From contig JAQJZZ010000001.1 in NCBI GenBank assembly GCA_030077755.1, forward strand, positions 930,001-994,000: a DNA stretch of 64,000 bases, given 5' to 3'. Positions 25,801 through 36,632 of this stretch are shown piece by piece. This DNA is from Filosporella fistucella (Eukaryota; Ascomycota; Leotiomycetes; Helotiales). How positions within the stretch are numbered: position 1 is the stretch's first letter; every line of letters starts with the position of its first letter. Both the position numbers and the translations under genes were made by a program. The notes under the pieces are model-generated. The model searched no databases and was not told the DNA's origin. It saw nothing but the letters and a program-made list of their open reading frames with translations.

Positions 25801-28316
25801 AGTCGACTTTTCTATCCTTAGTGTGGAGGATACATTTATCGAGCCCGAATCACTTGCTTTGAGTATTCTTCGTTGCGTGCAGGGCGACAGAGAGAGAAAT
25901 GAGGAATATACATTGAAGGATGGAGAGCTTTGGGTTTCTCGGGTGCGTGAATCTGCGAAGACAACACGCTATATGAGACAGAAATCGGGCCAGCTCGAAG
26001 CATCACCACAAAGGATCGGAGATAGCAGCGTGCATCTTACGACGGAATCGCCAGGTCTCTTGAATAAGTTGGTATTTGAAAGTGCGTCTATTTCAAAACA
26101 ACCACTTGGGGACACCGAGGTAGAAGTCAAGATACACGCTTGTGGATTGAATTTTATGGATGTCATGATCGCCATGGGCCAATTGGCAAAATTGAGTATG
26201 GGCCTTGAGGCTTCAGGATATGTAGCGCGGGTCGGACCAAGGGTAAAATGTCTTTCTGTGGGAGATCGTGTCGTATGCTTTGCTGTGGAGAGAGAAAGAG
26301 GTTGCTTTCAAACCAACTTTAGGACCGATGAGACAACGGTAACAAAGGTACCCGCCACTATGGATTTGGAGCAGGCAGCGAGTATCCCTTTGGTGTTCAT
26401 GACGGCAATTTACAGCTTGAGCCGTACTGCGAAAATTACCAGGGAGGAGACTATTCTCATTCACTCGGCAGCAGGTGGAGTAGGCCAGGCGGCCATTCAG
26501 ATCGCTCAACTCGCTAAAGCGGAAGTATTCGCGACAGTTTCGACGGTGGAGAAGAAGGATCTACTCATCAATATGTATGGGATTCCTGGAGACCACATTT
26601 TCTCCAGCCGGGATACATCCTTCGTCAGAGGTATTCAAAGAATGACTCAGGGTAAGGGAGTAGATGTCGTGCTGAATTCGCTGTCTGGAGAGGCTCTACA
26701 TGGTACATGGGACTGCGTTGCTCCTTTTGGCCGTTTCATTGAATTGGGGAAGAAGGACATCATCACCAATGCGAGGCTACCGATGTCCCAATTCTTGAAT
26801 AATGTCACGTATTCGGCTGTGGACATCAAGGCGATAATGGAATTAAAGCCTGCAGTCGCCATGGCACTGATCAGAGAGGCTCTGGAATTGTTTGAGCAAG
26901 GAAAATTGCGTGTGCCAAGTCCTCTCACAGCCTATTCTTTCTCCGACATTGAAACCGCCTTTCGGAAGTTGCAATTGGGAAAGACAATGGGGAAGATAAT
27001 CCTGAAGCCGCATGAGAATGATATAGTTCAAGTAAGGACAAATTCCGAAGATCGTAGAAAACTATATTGACTAAAGCGTAGATGATGCCCAAGGTGTTGG
27101 CACCCTTTCAATTCGATAGTAGCGCGTCGTATGTTCTCGCTGGAGGCTTGGGAGGAATTGGGAGGAGTCTTGCTAGGTGGATGTTTTCCCGAGGAGCCAG
27201 AAACATCATCTTTCTCTCGAGATCTGGAGGTAAAAGTGCAGAAGCTCAAGATCTGATCAAGAATTTGGAAGATGGCGCTTGCCAAGTACAGATTCTTGCG
27301 TGCGACATCAGTAACGAGGAACAGCTCAAGGGATACATTGAAGAGTGCAGAGCAACGATGCCGTCGATAAAAGGCTGCATCCAGGGTTCAATGGTTCTCG
27401 AGGCAAGTTCTTTAGCCAATCCTAGACACTGATAATCGGACGCTGCTAACAGACCTGCTGGCAGGACTCGATGTTTGTCAACATGACCCACAGGCAATTC
27501 CAGGCAGCGATAGGGCCGAAAGTAAGAGGTTCAAGAAACCTCCAATCTGTGCTTGGCAATGACTTGGACTTTTTCGTCATGCTGTCTTCGATTACAGCAG
27601 TCGTTGGAAACAGGGGCCAGGCAAATTATGCTGCTGGAAATGCATATCAAGACGCATTTGCCCGACAACTTGTGTCCAAAGATATTAGAGCAGCATCTAT
27701 TAATCTCGGAACTATCAAGGCAGTTGGTTATGTTGCCGAAAATCGGGAGAGGATCCAGAAGCAAGGAGAGATATTCACGCAGTGGGACGGGTTGTCGGAA
27801 GAAGAGCTCCATTGCGTTATTGAATATCACATCGACCCTCGAGTCAAATTCAATGATGAAGGACGTCGCTTCCAGAGCATAGCAGGTCTAATGACAGCGC
27901 CTGCCATCGCGAAGAAAGGTATACCACTCCCGGCCTTCATGAATTACCCCTTGTTCAAACAGCTACACACCATCGGCCACTCTTCTGTCGCAATAGACGA
28001 GGAGAAGGGATTCCCAATTCAGAAACTGCTCAGCAGGTGTGAAAATCTAGCAAGCGCAGCAAAGTATATCGAGGAAGCTTTGCAGCTGCAGTTATTGAGT
28101 ATGATGTCCATCCCGAAGGAGGAATTTGATCCTTATAAGCCACTGGTAGCATATCGAGTTGACTCGCTGATTGCGGTGGAGATTCGAACTTGGATTTCGA
28201 AGAGTATGGGAGCCGACATTGCAATTTTTGACGTTCTTGGGAGCAATTCTATTACCGAATTCAGTAACAAAGTGGCAGGAATGAGTAACTTGGTAAGAGT
28301 TGCGAAGATTCCATGA
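19830..28316 (+). CDS. Highly reducing polyketide synthase, KS-AT-DH-MT-ER-KR-ACP
   Basis: Ten exons (19830-20190, 20257-20528, 20579-21890, 21953-23118, 23183-24886, 24935-24996, 25056-25134, 25253-27031, 27082-27402, 27465-28316) give 2635 aa with no stop or frameshift. This type I iterative enzyme builds reduced, C-methylated chains from malonyl-CoA. All active sites are visible: KS Cys190 in DTACSSSL, His325 in EAHGTGT, His365 in GNIGHLES; AT Ser696 in GHSSGE; DH His1036 and Asp1236 in TLDSIL; MT SAM motif LEIGAGTGS near 1514; ER NADPH motif HSAAGGVGQ near 2056; KR GGLGGIG near 2266 and Tyr2407 in NYAAGN; ACP Ser2586 in RVDSLIAVE. Nothing follows the ACP, so release needs another protein, probably the upstream FSH1-like hydrolase. 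Intron 9 has a GC donor (AGGCAAGT). The product cannot be predicted. The broken appearance of the frames is fully explained by the introns. Confidence 0.95.
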
Positions 28317-29226
28317 TCAATGTTGTGTAGTTTTGAGGTGGGACGCGCCTGGCGGTTGGAGACTGTTGGAGATGAGATGCGAGGTTACGTAATACCGTGC
28401 CAATGAAACTGGGAGTTTGAAAATCCCTTTTACGCATGTAAACTAACAACATCGCGCTGTTGTCATGCTTGAAAATCTTTCGACATTTGTACTTTAATCT
28501 TCATACTTCAAACCTGAAGTCAGTATTTATCAGCACTGCCCGCAAGCAGTCAGGTGGGTCTTCACTCTACACTCTGCTGTGTCCCCTACAGCTCAGGTTG
28601 TGCCTCTCGGTGATACACATTACCAAGGTAAGGTACGCCTTTATGCCATGCTCTAGCGAGTAGGGCATTTTCTCTGTCGGCGCAAATGCAGGCCTGAATA
28701 TTCCATGTACCAAATATTGGATTAAATGCTCATGTGGGCGATGGCTCGAAAAAGGTAAGGTTGAAATTTTTGTCCTGAACGGGAAATTGTAGGCGAAAAC
28801 GGTGCGATATGGAATGGCTTCTGTATCTGCTTTCAATCGATACCATGTCGGCTGAGTTGTCTTTTCCACGAGTTGGCTTTGTGCCTGTTATGTACCTCCG
28901 TCAGCATATTCAATTGATCTGCGCGCTATCAGATCGATGCTCCCTCAAGAGTCAATTGCATCTTAAATCTTCATTCGGGTCAGGAACCGAGCCTATGGAA
29001 TTTTGGGAGAGCACCGCATGCAGATTTACCTTTTCGTCCCAGCTGTGCCTTTGAGCGGCATGTTCTGCAAGGTCAAGTGCAGTACGAGCTACGACTTGTG
29101 ACTTGTGATTTGGGGCTGAAAATTGTCACGATTTTCTACTTCCTTCCAGTGAGTATATATAGTCTATCGACTCTCTCATGAGTTTGCTCGATATCAACAA
29201 ACTTCTATTTTATTTGACCAATTATC
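28317..29226. other. PKS 3' flank and promoter of the next gene
   Basis: This 910-bp spacer has no recognisable gene. A TATATATAG element sits near its right end and is listed separately. Confidence 0.5.
29154..29162 (+). promoter_or_regulatory. TATA box upstream of the 29227 gene
   Basis: TATATATAG ends 64 bp before the start codon of the next gene, followed by a short pyrimidine-containing leader. A plausible core promoter element. Confidence 0.45.
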
Positions 29227-29872
29227 ATGTCACTCTTCGCGCGAGGATCTGTTACCATCGCCATTGCAGCTCTGGCTTTATGGTACTTTCTCATCTCCGC
29301 AGCCATGTCGAGCCATAAGCTAACTCAATTCAGTGATTCGTTGCCATTCATAATCACGGCGTCCTCCAGCAATCTAACTCTCAATGGCATGCATGCATAC
29401 ATTGACGTTTCAACACCATACCAGTATGAGAGTGTTCTGGCTTTCACTTCAAATCCGAACATAACTCCTACAAACTTCACGCTTGACCGTGCAGGTACAT
29501 CTGAGGCTCCAAATTTGTAGATCAAAGCTGACGATCCAAGGCCATTGGCTAGCTCATGCAACCAATATCCAATCTGATCTCCTCGAAGCCAACATCAACA
29601 ATGATGCCTATGATGAAACTGCTTACTTCTCCTCCCTTGAGATTGTTGCTTCAGGGCAGAATCCAATCTTGTGCCACAAAGCCACCAATAGTCATATATC
29701 TTGCTGGGTGACGAGTGAAGGATTGACACGACTTTCTAAGCTGTATGTTTGTCCACAGGATGTTGGATACCACACAATTGGAGGGGCACTGAAGATTGGG
29801 AATGCTGCACAGATGCCCGTAGCGTGTTCCTCGGTGCAACTGAATTATACGACTTGTCTAGGGCAGTGTTAA
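29227..29872 (+). CDS. Unknown membrane-anchored or secreted protein, 199 aa
   Basis: Exons 29227-29494 and 29541-29872 join over a 46-nt GT..AG intron. Residues about 8-27 are hydrophobic (VTIAIAALALWYFLISAAM) after a short basic start (MSLFARGS), fitting a signal anchor or signal peptide. The rest is polar with several N-glycosylation sequons (for example SNLT, PNIT, TNFT) and Cys residues grouped in the second half (ILCHK, ISCWV, YVCPQ, VACSS, TTCLGQC), as expected for an extracytoplasmic domain with disulfides. I do not know the family. It follows the PKS on the same strand, about 900 bp downstream, and precedes another membrane protein gene; whether either belongs to the polyketide locus is open. 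Confidence 0.7.
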
Positions 29873-30306
29873 ATGGATGGAGGCACAAACTTTATATAGA
29901 GATGAAAAATCTAGGGATTAACAGATCATGGTTCTTGTTATACAGCTTCGTGGGCTCGAAATTGTGATTCGATGAAAACATCAGGATAGTATATGGTTGG
30001 ACCCAAAAACCTATGAAAATATCTTTCCAGGCCTGCAATTGCCTTGAAACTTTAGTGTCTCCACCCTGTAGCCTTGCTGTGGCGGGCCGAGCCGAGCGCC
30101 CCTTTTCCAGAATCCCATAGCTTGACGATACCGGAAACTCCGGCTGACGAAACAATGTTCAAACATCAACTTCTGAAGGATCTTCCCATCACAGATTCTC
30201 GACTCCTCCATCTCGCCATTTTTGCAACAACTCTCTCGTGCCAGCTTCCTGAAATATTAAGTGAGAAAGGGGACAAAGTAGCATCTCAGGACATTCAACT
30301 TCAACA
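29873..30306. other. Short spacer
   Basis: No gene or repeat is recognised in this about 430-bp spacer between two same-strand genes. Confidence 0.6.
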
Positions 30307-31358
30307 ATGACGTCTCCATACCCGTTACCGTACACCCTTCACACTCGGTATAGATCTATAGCCATAGCATGGACAATCATTATAACACCTCCGGTTGTTC
30401 TTAATTTGGCTCTCTTTTATGGCCTATGGTATCTTAAACCAAATATGGACCGTATACTCGGTCAGTCACTGCTGTTCTGCCACGGGGCACGTGACGCTAA
30501 CTTCCTCTAGTCCTTACCATTCCTACAGCCATTCTTGGAATATTTACTGCAATTGCAATTGTCGAGCGTATTTATAAGCTTACTCACCACTCACCTACTT
30601 ACCGCCCTCTAAACTCACCTCGATATGCACTAGGTAAGTAGGCACTATCAGATGGCTTTGGTCGAAGACACGACTCGCACACTTAATTACTGAGAATACC
30701 TTGCTAATCGCACACAGATATTTTCCAGTGGGGATACTTCGGTGCCCTAATCATCATCTCTGCACTCATTACCACTACTCTTGCGAGAGGGGACACCGAC
30801 AATGACAATCACGAGCTACAGCTCCGACTCATCTCGCTCCCGGCTGCCCTCCTAATGTTCTTCCTGGCAACACTCACTCTCCTATCACTTATTCTCCACA
30901 CTACGGAAATTAAACTGCCATTTCGATTCGGCAGTCTAGAAGAGGGCAATATCGTAAGACCTGCTATCTACTACATCGTGGAAGATGTTGTTGCCGTGGA
31001 TGGAGAAGGAGGGATGGAGTTCAGAGAAGCTTGGACGAAGAGGTATGATAGCAGCGTCGTATTTCGAAAGATGATTATGGAATTCAGTGTAGTATGGATG
31101 GTGACGTTCTTCATTCTTGCCATATCGTTCACAATTCTTATTTTCAAGCTGCCAAAGATGGCTGTTTATGCTGTTGGATGGGCTGGACCGTTTCCACTGG
31201 CTGGATTGATGGCTGTTTGGACCATATTCTACGTGAAAGCAATGTTGAAGATGGAAGCAAAAGCGGAGACTGATAGGGAAAATGCTTGTGACATTTTAGG
31301 GGAAACCCTGACGCTGAGGATTGATGAGAGCGCTCCCTTGCTAGGTACTGTATCTTGA
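30307..31358 (+). CDS. Polytopic membrane protein of unknown function, 305 aa
   Basis: Exons 30307-30460, 30511-30633 and 30718-31358 give 305 aa. Both introns (50 and 84 nt) have clear ends and each join falls in a hydrophobic or conserved-looking stretch. About six membrane spans are visible: 20-42, 52-70, 95-113, 128-150, 212-234 and 243-262. A loop of about 60 residues between spans four and five holds acidic residues and the segment FGSLEEGNIVRPAIYYIVED. The C-terminal tail is short and charged. No transporter signature is recognised; it may belong to one of the fungal-specific multi-span families without assigned function. The gene lies two genes downstream of the PKS on the same strand. 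Confidence 0.8.
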
Positions 31359-32695
31359 GATCTCTCTGGATGTGGAATACCCTGCTTCTGGACTCATATA
31401 GTCCATCATCTTTGCGGTGTAAAAGCGGTACTATCAAGACTCTTTTTCTCCAAAAAATTTCCTTCCTCGGATTTTAAAGGAAGCTTCAGCATAGTCACTT
31501 CTGCGCACAAGCCGTAGCCTGAGAACTCGCTAATTTGTGACTACTACCTCGCAGCCATTTGTATCGTTCCCATAAAATCCCTGTTTCGTAAGTTGGCAAC
31601 GACCTTCATTCGTTCCTTGAACGATGAACCGCTAGCGTAATGTTCTATCAAAGCTAACGCCTTCGCAGGGCCGAGGAGCTTTCATCACTCTGTTCCAATT
31701 CATCAAATTACGTCCCGCTTCTTAAAGTCCTTCACGACTCTCTCATGGGAAGGCAACCCAAAAGGTCTCTCAATATAGTCTCACGTGATTCACCACATGA
31801 CTGGATTGCAGCCCAACCACGTTGCTATGCATTTGGTGGTGGAGAAAAACAGTGCTTTTGCGCAGCCTCGCCAAGGCTGTGTATATCAAGAGCAAAAATG
31901 ATGGGAGGCAAAGCGGCATATATTCTTCATATCCTCGGACAGTTTGCTTGTCGTTCAGGGTTAGCCAACGTTCCAGTTCTTCTCTAATTTCAAGATCGGC
32001 TGCACCTAATGCCGTCAAAGTTGAGTGCGAAAAAAGTAGAACGATGCCTCGGTGAGGCTCTTAGATCGAGAGAGGAGAGAGCCTATACTCGAGTCGATCA
32101 AATATATCATTGACTAGGGGTCGTGCCATTAAAAGCTGCACTTTCTATCCTCGTTAAGTTTATGACTCTTCTCCTAGATTTTAGCCTCTGTCTTTGATAT
32201 GTGATCAGGCCCGCTTGACAGCTTCGGGCTGCCTCCGTCGGACCCCTCCAGGGTTGCGTAGCGAAACGACTGGTCGGTGTGATGCCGCAAGATCAACGGG
32301 GCAAAACCTACTGCATAAGGCAGAATTCATCTACCAGCTCTGCCTTCTCTATCGTCGCAGTTATTGGGAATGTTCCGTTTCTTGTTCTATCACAATCTCT
32401 CGAAAATACCTGACTGGTTATTGTACTGCCACGCAACCAAAAATTGGAGTAACCCACTTCATAAGGCAGAATCCATTTACCAGATCCGAAATACTTATCG
32501 TCACAAATATTTGCCACACCCAGTTTCTTTTCGTATCATATTCTTTTGACAATATCAACGCGTATCAATCTATTCTTCGACTGAGTACCTTTGTATAGAT
32601 ATTGTCTTGTTGTTTCATTTAACATAGCTGTGAAACGGCTATCAATCTGATCTATTCATTAGTTAAAGATTCCGGGCAGCAGCTAATAAAAAGCA
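31359..32695. other. 1.3 kb spacer with a diverged duplication
   Basis: No gene is recognised. The right half contains an imperfect duplication (listed separately). The left half has short frames without motifs. Confidence 0.5.
32311..32545 (+). repeat. Diverged direct repeat, two copies 146 bp apart
   Basis: Copies begin at 32311 and 32457 with CATAAGGCAGAAT in common, followed by CAT.TACCAG and then weaker similarity for about 85 bp, including TATCGTC and GTTTCTT. The spacing and the fading similarity suggest an old local duplication rather than a mobile element end. Confidence 0.55.
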
Positions 32696-35600
32696 ATGAC
32701 AACGTACACACGCGAAGAATCTCCTTATTGCTCATTACGATATCATTGGCCTCAGATTTTCACGGAACGTCGAGCACTCAATGATTGTTCACGCGAATCC
32801 GAGAACAGACCTTATATTGACTTTGCACAATCTCCGTGTTACATTGGCGAAGGCGATGAAGACGCTCTGTCTGACGAACAGGATTGGATAATCGATGACG
32901 ATGAGGTGGAGGAGGAGGATGAGGAGGAGGGCGAAGACACTGAGAATCCTGACCAGGTCGATGAAGTTTCCAATGCAAGAAGCATCGTCAGAACCTTTAT
33001 GGAAGGTATGACAGGTGACGAAGAGACTCTGCTCTATCCCGACCAGGTGGAACAGGTTGCTGGATTTTATGAGCAACGAAACCTCGGTCCACTGAAGGCA
33101 GCTGGCCAGGACAGGAATTATGTTGCACTGCTCGATCAACGCAATTTATGTGGCGCTGCTCAGACCAATTGTGGACGATCGCCATGTCCCGGACACTCGA
33201 GGCCACATCTGGGGCCTCTGACTGCTGAGAACCTATCCAAAGAATTAGAAAGACAGGTACTCTTTACTGAATCTTTATTTACTACTCAGAAAAGCTTACC
33301 AAACGCTCAGCGCCTCAAACTCTCGTCAGATCAAGATGGTGACCGGTACGCTGCTGAATCTTGGGATTGTGACGCCGAGAGAAGAACCATGTAAGTCGTG
33401 ATGCCCGGTTTCCGATAATGTATCTTTGCTAATTTTTGTAGATGCATTGTACACTTAAGCCCCTCAACCATTGAGGTTCTTACACGAACAGCAACGATAC
33501 ACCAAGCTCCTGCGATGAGAGACCTGTTGTACAAACACTTGACAGGCAAAACATCTGTGGGAGTGACTATCCCAGTATGTAAAGATGTATCAAAGATGTC
33601 TGGTGTATAGGAACGACTAACTCTTAGGTGAATATTGTAGTCCAAAGGATTTCGTACATTTACACTTGAGTGCCATATTCCTTATTGCGCGATGAGATCG
33701 AGTGTGGAGCTACTCAAAGACGCTCGATTGAAATCCGGTGGCAAGCCCTTGAGAGAGTCTTGGAAGTTGCCGTGCTTGTTTAAGCAACAAAATCAGCAGG
33801 CATCTAACACAGGGGTTCTCTGCTTATACGAAGCACAGATGTCAGTAGTTGTGACGGGGACGAGTCACTGGTTATGGGTTGCGTTTGGGCTTTTCGATGA
33901 TTATTTTGAAGCGAAAGACATTTTGGCAGCGTACAACCAGCTAAACGGAACGAAAGGGCGCCGGAAGGGTCCAAAGGGACGGGCTGATCCTCTTTCATGT
34001 GGCCGAAATGATGCTGAAAAGCCGATATGGACGCCCAGAGAATATTTCTTCGAAGTAATCAAGATTCGTGTCAACCAAGTCCTCAGAGAATGGAATGGAA
34101 TTTATCTCTGGGTTGAAACGGAGGTTAAACAGTACGTACATTTTCTAACTTCCCTGGCGCTTCTGGTATGGGTTCCATTTCAAGATTTGGAAGACAATGG
34201 GAACTACGTCGTTGCCTGCCACAGCAATATTTAAAGGACAACGTGGTAGTACACTGCATAAGAAAGTAGCTGAAGATTGGAAACAGATCTAGGGTCCACC
34301 CTATATTTCTACTACCCTCTAGCAGCCTTAAATCCGAACAGGCGCGAGAGTTTTGCACTTGGTGCCTTCAAATGGTGAATGTTTTACGAAATCTGATAAG
34401 CAAACTTTCAGACACAGTTAGCGCTTGGAAGGAATTCAAACTCAGCGACATTGATTACTTCCAGGATGGCATCGAACCTCTGAGTTCTGATTCACAGCTT
34501 AAGGCATCTATTATCGCTGTGGACAGAGCCATCTCAAGCTTAAATGCTCTGCTTCCAAAGTTCGAGAATCTAGAAAAGAAATTATGCAATGACAACCCGC
34601 AAGGTGTAAGCCAACTCCTCTCTTAAATGCAGCTCAGGGCAGGGATTTGCTGCCTCCTTGCCACCTCATTGCTAACTCAAACAGCTCAATGCTCATCTAA
34701 GCATCGAAAATCACGAGGCTGCTATGTCTCAGCTAGCAACTGGAAGGAACGTCCAGGTTCTCATTGTTGTAACCGTGGTAAGTCTCACTTGAGGCATCAA
34801 TTCATACATCAAGTCTGATCAATTATTTTCACCCTATTTAGGTTTTTCTCCCTCTTGTCATTGACGCAAGCCTTTTCAGTACTACAGAAGTGCTTTCTCT
34901 CGCTCCACACTTTGGGAATTTTGTGCTCGTTTTGGTTCTTTTAATGATCCTCGTTGGGACCACAGTTGTAGTAGCCTCTTTCAACTTGCCCTCGTGCTTG
35001 GAGGGAATGATTGCACTGATCGATCGCCTCCGAAATGCAAGGATATCTTCCGAGAAACAACGGGTGAAAAAAATAACTCTCGACAATGTGATCACCAAGC
35101 TGAGAGATGTGACTCGCAGGGTCTTTGATACGTGTGCCTCATCACAAGGAGACCTCGAGATGGGCTTCTCATACTCTCCTGTAAGTACTGGTGATAGAGG
35201 GCAGCATGACCTTGGTAGCTTTTCAAGAGGTGACACCACGTTACCAACAACAAATACTATTGTCAGCTGGGAAGCAGGCACATGCACGACCCCGTCAAAT
35301 TCACACTTTTCTCGAGTCCGGCGACCTAGATACAAAAAATCACTATTCGGACCATTTACGAGTATTCAGAACAAATTGAAGAGATTGCTTCGTCCCCTGC
35401 CAGAGGCGGACAGACAGCGAATAGAATGGACATGTGTTAGTGAAACCCACTTAGTCCTTTCAATCCAAATACTAATCTGCTCATTCAGGGATGTGGACAT
35501 GAGTTATATGCGGACCTTTCGAGTAATTCCCCAAGTGAAATTTTTAGGCTCGCGTCACTCTTACAATGCACGGGCTACCCAACTCCAATTCACGGCTCCG

Positions 35601-36448
35601 ACAGTACGATCACATTATCTACATTACCGCCTCAGGAAAGCGTTGCCAATAGAACTCAATCCTCATCCTCAAGTCAAATCAGCACTAGCGCCTCCTCAAC
35701 TCTTCTCGGGTCAGGTTCAAGACCCAGTTCAATCAGCACCCAAAGACCACCAAGTCGAAGCTATCTCGAGCTTTGTGTCAACACTGGAAAGTACGCCAAA
35801 ACCTTGAGTGAAATAGATCTGCAGCATATAACATCTGATGGGGACCTCTTTGAGCAAATTCGAAGCGAATATTCTCGGTTGCGCAAGTTTCAATTAAACC
35901 TTTGGCTGCTCAAACCATCTGGAGTTCAGTTCGTCAAGGTGTGTTAACAACTCCAAGCCAGTTCCAAGGGAAAGGTCTAACGTTCACCACAGTTCTCGGT
36001 GCAGGAATCTCTTCAAGTCGGCATTCTCCAAAGCCCACTATCCATTCCCCCACAGCAAGAAGTCGACTTGCAACGATACACCTACTCTCCCTATCCCCCT
36101 AGAGATGAACCACCAATGCCCTCCAACTTATTCCTACACTACCTAACATGCACAGCCTATGATCCCTCTTCCGCTTGGATCACTCGCCTCCCAAAGAAGC
36201 TTGACACTTCCATTATTCCCGCCAGAGGCTCAATCAACGAGGGCTGGGGTATACATATCAACGAAGGGCCGAATTGGTTCGTAATTGGTGTAATGAACTT
36301 GATTTTGATGACATTAAGTGGCCTTGCAGCTGGGATGTGGAAGGTATATACGAATGATTTCCAGGGAGCTTTTGGATTTGCTGGATGGATTGTGGGAGTC
36401 GTGAATGCGATTTTGTTGGTGTATATTGCGAGGTGGAATGGATCATAG
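32696..36448 (+). CDS. Large CorA-like multi-membrane protein with CxCG segment
   Basis: A nine-exon model gives 1058 aa: 32696-33256, 33311-33390, 33442-33574, 33641-34131, 34287-34605, 34685-34777, 34842-35435, 35489-35938, 35993-36448. Residues 60-95 are strongly acidic. About 100-440 hold conserved-looking blocks (CIVHLSPSTIEVL, TSHWLWVAFGLFDDYFE, NGIYLWVETEVKQ). Then comes DNPQGLNAHLSIEN and two spans (about 545-570 and 583-606), the order seen at the C-terminus of CorA-like proteins, but without a GMN motif. After a basic linker, EWTCGCGHELYADL (about 753) begins a second conserved region, with SYLELCVNTGKYAKTLSEID further on; two more spans lie at 1002-1022 and 1033-1053. The frame is continuous through every join except exon 4 to 5, where the acceptor is ambiguous (34287 or 34293). 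Possibly an ion channel or sensor; function is not established. Two separate genes cannot be fully excluded. Confidence 0.7.
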
Positions 36449-36632
36449 GATTTAAAGCTTGTTGTCCATGCCTGAGGGGACACCAGGACAAATATTAGGT
36501 TTTTTGAGCAAGATGAGAGCAAATGGAGTATGGAAATGTAACGAAAGCTGAAATAAAAAAGAAAGACAAAAACATAGATTTCACTTGTCTCGTCATAAAC
36601 CAGATGCCTAAAAGTCGCGGCTCACATCCAGC

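Noticed and set aside
20191..27464. PKS frames look broken by frameshifts and stops
   Set aside because: Every break coincides with a 48-118-nt interval with GT (once GC) donor and AG acceptor, and joining restores known KS, AT, DH, MT, ER and KR motifs. The gene is intact, not a pseudogene.
34890..35807. 305-codon frame read as a stand-alone protein
   Set aside because: Only its first part matches the coding exon 34842-35435; past the GTTAGT donor it runs out of frame with the conserved GCGHELY segment.
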